A stretch of 64,000 nt of DNA from an uncultured Holophagaceae bacterium (GTDB lineage Bacteria > Acidobacteriota > Holophagae > Holophagales > Holophagaceae), in the NCBI GenBank assembly GCA_903857495.1, contig CAIOFF010000070.1, positions 22,890-86,889 on the forward strand. Direction: 5' to 3'. The translations under genes and the position numbers were made by a program. Numbering within the stretch: position 1 is the first letter of the stretch; each line of letters begins with the position of its first letter. Positions 57,144-64,000 of this stretch are shown one piece after another. Under the pieces are notes generated by a model. The model did not search any database. It was given only the letters and a program-made list of their open reading frames with translations, and was not told the DNA's origin.

Positions 57144-57376
57144 CCCAGGGCCTCCAGCGCTCGCAGGATCGCCGCCACCTGCTCCCGGGTGGCTTCGCGG
57201 TCCTGCTCCAGGGCGGTTCGGGCGGCCACGGCCTCCTCGAGACGGGACCGCAGGGACTGCAGCTCCTGGTCCCCGGCAGCCCCTGCTGACTTCAGCGCAT
57301 CCAGCTCTTCCTTCAGCTGGTTGCGCTGCTGGAGCAGGGTCTGCATCTTGGCTTCAAGCTGTTTCAGTAGGTCCAT
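57140..57376 (-). CDS. Small coiled-coil protein, ZapB-like
   Basis: 78 residues, nearly all heptad-like: QLEAKMQTLLQQRNQLKEEL and LRSRLEEAVAARTALEQDR. Overlaps zapA by 4 bp and precedes it, so a partner in division is likely (ZapB is a short coiled coil that binds ZapA in E. coli); homology not proven by eye. Confidence 0.65.
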   Translation of the reverse strand: MDLLKQLEAKMQTLLQQRNQLKEELDALKSAGAAGDQELQSLRSRLEEAVAARTALEQDREATREQVAAILRALEALG

Positions 57377-57400
57377 GGGAGCTGCCTCAAAGGACTCATT

Positions 57401-59323
57401 CTACGCCCGGAGCTTCGCCCCCAGGGACTCGGCCGCAGCCAGCGCCGCCGCCACCCAGCCATCGACCTCGGCGCCGACCAGGGTCCGCTCTGCCTGGAAG
57501 CGCATGCGGAGGAGCCAGGCCTGCTGGCCCTCCGGCAGGCTCTTGTGCCGGAACACATCCACACAACGGAGCTCCAGCAGGCTGTCGGCGGGCAGGGCCG
57601 CCGCCATGGCCTGGTGCAGGGCCGCGTAGGACTGGCCCAGGTCCACCAGGAGGGACAGGTCGCGCTCCACGGAGGGGAACCGGCTGAAGGGCCGGAAGAC
57701 CGGGATGATCCGGTCCTGGGGCCGGGGCAGGGCGTCCAGCTCCACCTCGAAGCCGAAGAGCCCGTCGGCCAGCCGATGGATGGCAGGGAGACCGGGGAGG
57801 TCCAGGTCGCGGCTCAGCCCGGCGAGGTCGGCCTCCAACACCGCCCGGGCGGGGCTGAGGTAGTCCTCGCCCCCCAGGACGCCGCCCCATACCGCAGCCA
57901 AAGTCATCTGCTCCCGGGGACCGGCAGGGGTGCTGCGGTAGGTCGGCGCCAGCTCAAAGAGCTTGATCTGCCGGGAGCCCTGGCGCAGGTTCTGTTCCGC
58001 CGTGGCCTTGAGGCTCGGCAGGAGGGAGGCCCGCAGGACGGAATACTCGTAGCCCAGGGGATTGGCCAGGGTCCGCCCGGCCGCCGGGTTGTCCGGAGCG
58101 GCGAAGAGGGCATCGGCCTCGGGGCTGATGAAGCCATAGGTCACGGTCTGGTGGAAGCCCAGCTGGGCCAGCCGGCGGGCCACGCGCTGGCGCAGGAGGT
58201 AGGCGGGCGCGAGGTGCTCGGGCGGCCCCTCCATGGGCGGCAGCACCGAGGGGATGTGCTCGTAGCCCCGCAGCCGCAGGACTTCTTCTGCGAGGTCCTC
58301 GGCGATGGCCAGGTCATGCCGCCAGGTGGGCGGCGCGACGCAGAGCCGGTCCCCCGCGGCTGTCACGACACAGCCCAGCCGGGTCAGGGCCTCCCGGGCG
58401 GCCTCGAGGGGCACGGCCTCGCCCGCCACTCGGGCGAGCAGGGCCAGATCCAGATTCACCGGTGCCGCGGGTGCGGGCACGGAGCCTGCGGTCCAGGCGC
58501 CGATCAGCTTCGCCTGGCACCAGGCCTGGAGGCGCGCCACCAGCAGGTCGCGGGCGACCCGGGCCATGGCGGGATCAGCGCCGCGGCCAAAGCGGTGCGA
58601 GGCGTCGGTGTGCAGGCTGTGGCGGCGGGCCGTGGCCCGCACCCCCTTCGGCTCGAACCAGGCGCTCTCCAGGAGCACGCGGCGCGTGGCCTCGGTCACC
58701 TTGGTGCGGTCGCCACCCATGACGCCCGCGAGGGCAATGGGACCGGCTTCATCGGCGATGAGGAGGTCGCGCCCGGTGAGGGTCCGGGTCACCCCGTCCA
58801 GGGTCACCAGGGTCTCCCCGGCTTTCGCCCAGCGCACCGCGACGGCACCGTGGATGGCGTCCGCATCAAAGGCGTGGGTCGGATGCCCGTAGCGCAGGAG
58901 GAGCTCGTTGGAGGCATCCACCGCCGGCAGCCGCTTGGGACTGGCCTCCAGGGCCCGCAGGAAGGACTGGACGGCTTCGGGGGTGACCCCCTCGCCCAGC
59001 TCCAGCACCGCCGTGGCGTAGATGGGGCAGGCCTCGGCCTCGAGCCACACCGGCACCAGCGCCTCGCCCTCAGCCACTGCCCCGGTGGCGATGGGCGCCA
59101 GGGGCTGCTGCAGCTTCGCGGCGAGCTCGCGGGCGATGCCCCGATGGGACATGGCGTCCCCACGGTTGGCGGTGATGTCCACATCCAGCGCCTCGGTGCC
59201 CTCGAGGGCGGCCACCCCATCCACGGGGAAGCCGAGGGCGGCCAGGGCCTCACAGAGCTGGCGCGTGTCCAGGGCTGCGGCGGCGGGAATCTCCTGGGCC
59301 AGGACCTTGCGTTCGATCCACAT
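57401..59323 (-). CDS. pheT: Phenylalanyl-tRNA synthetase beta subunit, short form
   Basis: 640 residues, family usually about 800. N-terminal VLAQEIPAAAALDTRQLCEA then LDVDITANRGDAMSHRGIAR; between them the EMAP-like tRNA-binding domain (about 110 residues) is missing. B3/B4 editing region, B5 (WRHDLAIAEDLAEEVLRLRG) and the C-terminal anticodon-binding domain (FPSVERDLSLLVD) are present. Start ATG overlaps the pheS stop (TGATG). Earlier in-frame codons lie in pheS and are rejected. Confidence 0.95.
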   Translation of the reverse strand: MWIERKVLAQEIPAAAALDTRQLCEALAALGFPVDGVAALEGTEALDVDITANRGDAMSHRGIARELAAKLQQPLAPIATGAVAEGEALVPVWLEAEACPIYATAVLELGEGVTPEAVQSFLRALEASPKRLPAVDASNELLLRYGHPTHAFDADAIHGAVAVRWAKAGETLVTLDGVTRTLTGRDLLIADEAGPIALAGVMGGDRTKVTEATRRVLLESAWFEPKGVRATARRHSLHTDASHRFGRGADPAMARVARDLLVARLQAWCQAKLIGAWTAGSVPAPAAPVNLDLALLARVAGEAVPLEAAREALTRLGCVVTAAGDRLCVAPPTWRHDLAIAEDLAEEVLRLRGYEHIPSVLPPMEGPPEHLAPAYLLRQRVARRLAQLGFHQTVTYGFISPEADALFAAPDNPAAGRTLANPLGYEYSVLRASLLPSLKATAEQNLRQGSRQIKLFELAPTYRSTPAGPREQMTLAAVWGGVLGGEDYLSPARAVLEADLAGLSRDLDLPGLPAIHRLADGLFGFEVELDALPRPQDRIIPVFRPFSRFPSVERDLSLLVDLGQSYAALHQAMAAALPADSLLELRCVDVFRHKSLPEGQQAWLLRMRFQAERTLVGAEVDGWVAAALAAAESLGAKLRA

Positions 59324-60393
59324 CAGTCGAGCCCTCCCATGGCCTTGAGGAAGCGCTGGTCGTTCTCGAAGAACAGGCGCAGATCCGGTGTCTGGCTGAG
59401 CATCATGGCCATGCGCTCGACCCCCATGCCGAAGGCCCAGCCGGACCACTCGTGGGGATCGATGCCCGCATAGGTGAGCACGTTGGGATGGATCAGGCCG
59501 GCGCCCAGGATCTCGACCCAGCCCGAGCCTTTGCACACCCGGCAGCCCTTGGCGCCGCAGAGCGGACAGCTCACGTCCACCTCACAGCCGGGCTCCACGA
59601 AGGGGAAGTAGGAAGGTCGCAGGCGGATCTCGGTGTCCGGACCGAACAGGGCGCGCAGGGCGTACTCCAGCGTCCCCTTCAGGTGTTGCATGCCGATGCC
59701 GTGGCCCACGAGCATGCCCTCCACCTGGTGGAACATGGGGCTGTGGGTGGGATCAATCTCATCCTTGCGGTAGACGCGACCTGGCGCAAGGAAGCGGATG
59801 CCGCCGCGCGCGGCGAGGTCCGGGGCCACCCGCAGCAGGGTGCGCACCTGCACGGGGCTGGTGTGCGTGCGCAGCAGCAGCTCGGGATGCGCGGCCAGGT
59901 AGAAGGTGTCGGAGCTCGCCTTCGCGGGGTGGTCCTCGGGGATGTTCAGGCCGTCGAAGTTGTGCGCTTCGGTCTCCACTTCGGGGCCTTCCTCGACGTG
60001 GAAGCCCATGGGCCGGAAGACGTCCACCAGCCGGTCCATCAGGCGGTTCAGGGGATGCAGCGCACCGCGTGGCGGCTGGGGCGGCGGCAAGGCGGGATCC
60101 CAGGTGGCCGCGAGGGCGCCGAGCTTCCGCTTGGCCGCTTCGAGCTCCGCCTGGCGGGCCTTGAGGCCTTCCTCCCACTGCTGTTTGAGGCCGTTGATGG
60201 CAGCACCCAGCTCACGCTTCTGCTCCTTCGGTGCGGTCTTGAGCAGCTCCATGAGGCGGGTCGCGTGGCTGGACTCGCGGCCCACGAAGGCGGCCTTCAG
60301 GCGCAGCAGGGCATCCAGGTCGCCGCAGGCGGCCAGCGCGGCGGGGAAAGTTCGGCCCGCCTCGACGATTTCAGGCGGCAGCAGCTGATCCAT
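59323..60393 (-). CDS. pheS: Phenylalanyl-tRNA synthetase alpha subunit
   Basis: 356 residues; catalytic subunit. N-terminal helices, then HPLNRLMDRLVDVFRPMGFH, HTSPVQVRTLL, the insert VSCPLCGAKGCRVCKGSGWV and GMGVERMAMM. First gene of pheST; rplT precedes it with a hairpin between. Confidence 0.98.
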   Translation of the reverse strand: MDQLLPPEIVEAGRTFPAALAACGDLDALLRLKAAFVGRESSHATRLMELLKTAPKEQKRELGAAINGLKQQWEEGLKARQAELEAAKRKLGALAATWDPALPPPQPPRGALHPLNRLMDRLVDVFRPMGFHVEEGPEVETEAHNFDGLNIPEDHPAKASSDTFYLAAHPELLLRTHTSPVQVRTLLRVAPDLAARGGIRFLAPGRVYRKDEIDPTHSPMFHQVEGMLVGHGIGMQHLKGTLEYALRALFGPDTEIRLRPSYFPFVEPGCEVDVSCPLCGAKGCRVCKGSGWVEILGAGLIHPNVLTYAGIDPHEWSGWAFGMGVERMAMMLSQTPDLRLFFENDQRFLKAMGGLD

Positions 60394-60422
60394 GGAGCCC
60401 TCGACTGGTGGTTCAGAACAGA

Positions 60423-60446
60423 GAAAGGCCGCTCACGCGGCCTTTC
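60423..60446 (-). terminator. Hairpin between rplT and pheS
   Basis: GAAAGGCCGC and GCGGCCTTTC, 10-bp perfect stem with a TCAC loop, 29 bp after the rplT stop region. T-tract is interrupted (TTTCTCTGTTCT), so it may partly terminate, acting as a step-down before pheST. No leader peptide rich in Phe seen. Confidence 0.65.
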
Positions 60447-60473
60447 GGGTGTCTGCGACGTGCTGCTTCGCGT

Positions 60474-60821
60474 TCAGCCCTTGGCCACGGCCACGAGCTT
60501 GGTAAACGCCTCGGGATTGCGAACGGCGAGATCCGCGAGGATCTTGCGGTCCAGGTCCACGGACGCCTTCTTCAGGCCGCCCATGAACTTCGAGTAGCTG
60601 GTGCCGTTCTGGCCGCAGGCGGCGCTGATGCGGACCACCCACAGGCGGCGGAAGTCCCGCTTCTTGACCTTGCGGTCGCGGTAGCCGTAGCCGAGAGCCT
60701 TCTCGACCGCTTCCTTGGCGGAGCGATACAGGCGGGACTTGGCGCCGTAGAAGCCCTTCGCGAACTTCATCATGCGCTTGCGGCGCTGGGCTCGTTTGAA
60801 ACCGCGTTTTACGCGAGTCAT
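60474..60821 (-). CDS. rplT: Ribosomal protein bL20
   Basis: 115 residues; 23S assembly protein and known repressor of infC-rpmI-rpl[21 protein letters not shown] and [20 protein letters not shown] are diagnostic. 179 bp after rpmI, an unusually wide gap. Confidence 0.98.
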   Translation of the reverse strand: MTRVKRGFKRAQRRKRMMKFAKGFYGAKSRLYRSAKEAVEKALGYGYRDRKVKKRDFRRLWVVRISAACGQNGTSYSKFMGGLKKASVDLDRKILADLAVRNPEAFTKLVAVAKG

Positions 60822-61000
60822 GTTGAATCCTTTCCTCGAGGCAGCGCGTCCAGGAGTGGGCGGGCTTTAGGGGCCTCATCGGGGGTGGCAGCAGCCACCG
60901 GGTTGATCCGTCGGCGTAAGCGCCGAAGGCGTAAAGGGTAAAACCACGCGCGAGCTACGCTTGCGCGATCACGGGGTTCCCTCGGGAACCCCGCGGGAAA
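60822..61000 (-). promoter_or_regulatory. Structured rpmI-rplT spacer with hairpins
   Basis: Three stem-loops: CGGGGTTCC/GGAACCCCG (60972-60993, CTCG loop) just after rpmI, CGCGC/GCGCG (about 60946-60966), and TCGGCG/CGCCGA (60911-60926) with a TAAG loop. No T-tract after the first. May be an L20-type control site or a partial terminator; no gene. Confidence 0.45.
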
Positions 61001-61201
61001 TCACGCGTAGGGCAGCATCGCCATGACGGCCTTCTGGTCGGCCTTGGACACCATGCGGCCCATGTCGAGCTGGCGCTTCCGCTTCGCGGTCTTCTTGGTG
61101 AGGATGTGGCGCTGGTGGGAGCAGCCGCGCTTGAACTTGCCGCCGGCAGTCTTCTTGAATCGCTTCTGCGCGCCCTTGTGGGTCTTGATCTTGTAGCTCA
61201 T
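61001..61201 (-). CDS. rpmI: Ribosomal protein bL35
   Basis: 66 residues. [20 protein letters not shown] and [20 protein letters not shown] are diagnostic. The start at 61201 follows infC by 7 bp; longer in-frame starts fall inside infC. Confidence 0.98.
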   Translation of the reverse strand: MSYKIKTHKGAQKRFKKTAGGKFKRGCSHQRHILTKKTAKRKRQLDMGRMVSKADQKAVMAMLPYA

Positions 61202-61208
61202 GGGTTCC

Positions 61209-61796
61209 TCACTGGATCTGGGATTCGGTTTCGGGGGTTTCGGGCTTGGCAACCTTAGGTTTCTTGGGCGGCTTCGGGGCTTCGATGATCCGGGGGGCGA
61301 GGATGGCGTGCATGTCACGACCATCAATGCCTGCGGACTTTTCAACGATGGCCTTGTCGCCGATCCGCTGGATGACTTCTTCAATGATCCGGTAGCCGAT
61401 GTCGCGGTGGACCACTTCGCGTCCGCGGAACATGACCACCACTTTGACTTTGTCTTCGTCCTCCAGGAACCGCAGGATGTGCTTCACTTTGAAATCGAAA
61501 TCGTGGTCATCGGTCTTGGGTCGGAACTTCACTTCCTTGACGACGATGTTCTTCTGCTTGGCGCGGGCGGCGTGCTCCCGCTTGGCTTCCATGAATTTGT
61601 ATTTGCCGTAGTCCATGATCCGGCAGACAGGGGGATTGGCATTCCCGGCTACTTCCACCAAGTCGAGACCGCGCTCTTCTGCGATCCGGATGGCCTGCTG
61701 GGGAGGCATCAAGCCAAGCTGTTCGCCATCTTCGGAGATGACGCGGACCTCTTGGGCCCGGATGCCGTCGTTGATGCGAGTCTCATTAGGACGAAT
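61209..61796 (-). CDS. infC: Translation initiation factor IF-3 with AUU start
   Basis: 195 residues. The start is ATT at 61796, right after GGGGAGGAACC, giving (M)[20 protein letters not shown], the usual IF-3 N-terminus. The first in-frame ATG (about 61709) would cut off 29 conserved residues. The rest has [20 protein letters not shown] and [20 protein letters not shown]; the tail is Lys/Pro-rich. The AUU start is the known way IF-3 limits its own synthesis. Confidence 0.97.
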   Translation of the reverse strand: MRPNETRINDGIRAQEVRVISEDGEQLGLMPPQQAIRIAEERGLDLVEVAGNANPPVCRIMDYGKYKFMEAKREHAARAKQKNIVVKEVKFRPKTDDHDFDFKVKHILRFLEDEDKVKVVVMFRGREVVHRDIGYRIIEEVIQRIGDKAIVEKSAGIDGRDMHAILAPRIIEAPKPPKKPKVAKPETPETESQIQ

Positions 61797-61826
61797 GGTT
61801 CCTCCCCTAGTTGCACAAGGACAAAA

Positions 61827-61855
61827 AGTCTATCACTTCAATGGATCCCCGCCAA
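61827..61855 (-). promoter_or_regulatory. Possible promoter of infC-rpmI-rplT
   Basis: TTGGCG (61850-61855) and TAGACT (61827-61832) with a 17-bp spacer, in the 74-bp thrS-infC gap. The -10 is preceded by GTGA, not a TG extension. Transcription could also pass from thrS. Confidence 0.45.
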
Positions 61856-61870
61856 GCACGGAAAACAGGA

Positions 61871-63784
61871 TCAGCGCTGGCGGTCCCGGACCTCGGTAGC
61901 CAGGGACGCGAGGAACTCGGCCAGGGGCTGGACCCCCAGGTCGCCCCGGTGGCGATGGCGGACGGAGACAGTGCCCGCCTCCGCTTCGCGATCGCCGATG
62001 ACCAGCATGTAGGGCACCTTCGCCAGCTGGGCTTCCCGGATCTTGGCCTTGAGGCTCTCGTTCCGGAGATCCAGCTCGGCCCTCAGCCCCAGCGCCTTCG
62101 CCTGGGCCGCAGCCTCTAAGGAAAAGACATGAGCCCGGTCCGTGATCGGCAGGATGGCCACCTGGACCGGGGCCAGCCAAGCGGGGAAGGCTCCGGCGGT
62201 GTGCTCCACCAGGATGCCCATGAACCGCTCGAGGCTGCCGAGGATCGCGCGGTGCAGCATGATGGGCTGCCCCTCGCCGCCATCGGGCCGGGTGTAGGTG
62301 AGCTCGAAGCGCTCGGGCAGCATGTAGTCCACCTGGAGAGTGCCCAGCTGCCAGGGCCGCTTGAGCGCGTCCAGGATCTGGAACTCGATCTTGGGTCCGT
62401 AGAAGGCGCCCTCGCCGGGGTTCAGGGTGTAGGGCATGCCGGCCTCATCCAGGGCCTCGGCCAGAGCCTTCTCGCCGGCATCCCAGACCTCATCGGAGCC
62501 CAGCCGCTTCTCGGGCCGGGTGCTGAGGGCCACGCGCATGCCCTCGAATCCGAAGGTGTCGTAGACCTCCTTCAGCAGCTCCAGGAAGGCGGCCATCTCG
62601 GCCTTGATCTGCTCAGGCGTGCAGTAGATGTGCGCGTCGTCCTGGCAGAAGGTGCGGACCCGCGTGAGACCGTGGGTGACGCCGCTGCGCTCGAAGCGGT
62701 GCAGGCGTCCGAAGTCCGCGTAGCGGATGGGCAGATCCCGGTAGCTGTGCTTCTGGCTGCCATACATGATGCAGTGGCCGGGGCAGTTCATGGGCTTCAC
62801 GGCGTATTCCCGCTCTTCGGCGGTCGTGAAATACATGTTCTCGGCGTAGTTGTCGTAGTGGCCGCTGGTCTTCCAGAGCGCCACGTCGAGGATCTGCGGA
62901 GTGATGACCTCGCTGTACTCGTATTTGAAGTAGAGCTCGCGGATGTAGGTCACCAGCTCGTTGTAGACCTGGGTGCCCTTGGGGTGGAAAAAGGGTGAGG
63001 CCGGCGCTTCGGGGTGGAAGGAGTAGAGCCCCAGCTCCTTGCCAAGCTTGCGGTGGTCCCGGGCCTTGGCCTCTTCCAGGCGCTTCAGGTGTTCGTCGAG
63101 CTCCTTCTGGGAGTGGAAGGCTGTGCCGTAGATGCGGCTGAGCATCTGGCGCTTTTCGTCGCCCTTCCAGTAGGCGCCGGCGATGCTGAGCAGCTTGAAG
63201 GCCTTCAGCTTCGAGGTGCTGGGGACGTGGGGCCCACGACAAAGGTCGTAGAAGTCGCCCTGGCTGTAGCCGCTGACAATGTCGCCCTGGGGAATCGTCG
63301 CGACGATCTCAACCTTCAGGGGCTCACCTAATTCCGTGAAGCGGGCCACGGCGGCATCCCGGCCCAGGTCCTCCCGGATCACGGGAACGTCCTCGGCCAC
63401 GATCTTCCGCATCTCGGCCTCGATGATCGGGAGGTCCTCGGGCGTGAAGGGCTTGTCCATCCAGAAGTCGTAGTAGAAACCGTCTTCGATGGTCGGTCCG
63501 ATGCCCACGCGGGCATGAGGGTAGAGGCGCTTCACCGCATGGGCAAGCAGGTGGGCTGTGGAGTGACGCACCAGCTCCAGGCTGTCGGGACTCTTATTGG
63601 TGACGATCTCGACTTTGACGCCGTCCGCCAGAGGCGCCTTCAGATCCACGAGTCGGCCATCGACCTTGATGGCCAGGGCCGCCTCCAGCAGACGGGCGCC
63701 GATTCCGCCAGCCAGGTCAGCCCCGGTGGCACCCTCGGCCAGCTGCCGGAGAGAGTCATCTGGAAGTCGGACCTCGATGGACAT
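61871..63784 (-). CDS. thrS: Threonyl-tRNA synthetase
   Basis: 637 residues. TGS (residues 1-60), editing domain with HSTAHLLAHAVKRLYP near 74 and the class II core (PMNCPGHCIMYGSQKHSYRD near 330, Zn ligand Cys and His). Start ATG at 63784 with GAGGCAG upstream. It is right after the 5S gene; no T-box seen. Confidence 0.98.
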   Translation of the reverse strand: MSIEVRLPDDSLRQLAEGATGADLAGGIGARLLEAALAIKVDGRLVDLKAPLADGVKVEIVTNKSPDSLELVRHSTAHLLAHAVKRLYPHARVGIGPTIEDGFYYDFWMDKPFTPEDLPIIEAEMRKIVAEDVPVIREDLGRDAAVARFTELGEPLKVEIVATIPQGDIVSGYSQGDFYDLCRGPHVPSTSKLKAFKLLSIAGAYWKGDEKRQMLSRIYGTAFHSQKELDEHLKRLEEAKARDHRKLGKELGLYSFHPEAPASPFFHPKGTQVYNELVTYIRELYFKYEYSEVITPQILDVALWKTSGHYDNYAENMYFTTAEEREYAVKPMNCPGHCIMYGSQKHSYRDLPIRYADFGRLHRFERSGVTHGLTRVRTFCQDDAHIYCTPEQIKAEMAAFLELLKEVYDTFGFEGMRVALSTRPEKRLGSDEVWDAGEKALAEALDEAGMPYTLNPGEGAFYGPKIEFQILDALKRPWQLGTLQVDYMLPERFELTYTRPDGGEGQPIMLHRAILGSLERFMGILVEHTAGAFPAWLAPVQVAILPITDRAHVFSLEAAAQAKALGLRAELDLRNESLKAKIREAQLAKVPYMLVIGDREAEAGTVSVRHRHRGDLGVQPLAEFLASLATEVRDRQR

Positions 63785-63826
63785 GGCTGCCTCGAAATAG
63801 AGAAGAATTCTATCGTTCTAAACAAC

Positions 63827-63854
63827 TCCGGGCCATCAATTATGATGGCCCGGA
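63827..63854 (-). terminator. rRNA operon terminator
   Basis: TCCGGGCCATCA and TGATGGCCCGGA, 12-bp perfect stem with an ATTA loop, between 5S and thrS, followed on the minus strand by GTTGTTT. Confidence 0.8.
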
Positions 63855-63865
63855 GGGGATTTTAA

Positions 63866-63981
63866 CGTCGCAGCGACCTACTTTTCCACTCCTGTGCAGA
63901 GCAGTATCATCGGCCCTCCAGGTCTTAACGGCCGTGTTCGGGATGGGAACGGGTGTGACCCCTGGGGAAAAGCCACGACGA
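63866..63981 (-). rRNA. rrf: 5S ribosomal RNA
   Basis: On the minus strand the sequence has CACACCCGTTCCCATCCCGA then ACACGGCCGTTAAG and GGAAAAGTAGGTCGCTGCGACG, the 5S consensus. Ends CGTCG/CGACG pair as helix I. About 116 nt. End of an rRNA operon whose 16S and 23S would be right of the window on the minus strand. Confidence 0.97.
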
Positions 63982-64000
63982 AGGGTAGAAGGGTTGAGAA

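Noticed and set aside
59323..63830. T-box leaders or Phe/Thr leader peptides before pheS and thrS
   Set aside because: No T-box consensus or peptide rich in the matching amino acid was found; only ordinary hairpins.

Overview
The window is high-GC bacterial DNA (third codon positions are mostly G or C) from a diderm, respiring bacterium. A giant multiheme c-type lipoprotein, several beta-barrel and lipoprotein genes, glutamine synthetase III, Hanks-type kinases and an S10-spc-alpha ribosomal cluster without tuf or map fit an acidobacterium of the Holophagaceae (Geothrix-like), a group known for metal reduction. That assignment is inference from gene content; no 16S gene is present. The window ends in the 5S gene of an rRNA operon.

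Layout. 1-3559 (minus): acsA (cut by the window edge) and an MHS-type MFS transporter. 4135-6333 (plus): a calcineurin-like phosphoesterase and a fused Ser/Thr kinase-universal stress protein, ending at a bidirectional terminator. 6384-24340 (minus): the translation block rpsL-rpsG-fusA, then S10-spc-alpha from rpsJ to rplQ with secY, adk, infA and rpoA. It has a str promoter before rpsL and an S10 promoter before rpsJ, the latter nested in a terminator. 24506-32500: FmdB-like protein, rfaE2, an outer-membrane barrel, glutamine synthetase III, nadA plus class II DAHP synthase, a thioesterase and a DCC protein. 32539-38719: CPBP protease, a second Ser/Thr kinase, an EF-P-like factor, rsgA without its zinc knuckle, an LpxL-type acyltransferase and an OB-fold lipoprotein. 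38789-45154: an isolated nuoG, purH and alaS. 45250-54941: a redox cluster. 54945-63981 (minus): rny, a probable 6S RNA, zapA, a coiled-coil gene, pheT-pheS, rplT-rpmI-infC, thrS and 5S rRNA.

Most interesting parts. (1) The redox cluster has a membrane protein with a P460-like haem domain, an outer-membrane barrel, a monohaem cytochrome and a ~1159-residue lipoprotein with 30 CxnCH motifs arranged as 6 + 3 x 8. It is divergent from a propeller-type sensor kinase and response regulator. It looks like a candidate extracellular electron-transfer module with its own regulator. (2) A repeat of about 75-80 bp sits directly after the stop codons of rplX, fusA and purH, always in gene orientation. 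It carries a G/C hairpin and a second short hairpin, and the rplX copy splits the spc cluster. (3) Several translation genes are unusual: infC with an AUU start, PheT without its tRNA-binding insert, RsgA without the Cys/His knuckle, and an EF-P paralogue with a YeiP/EfpL-type loop.

Functions are assigned from visible motifs and family knowledge. No database search was possible.
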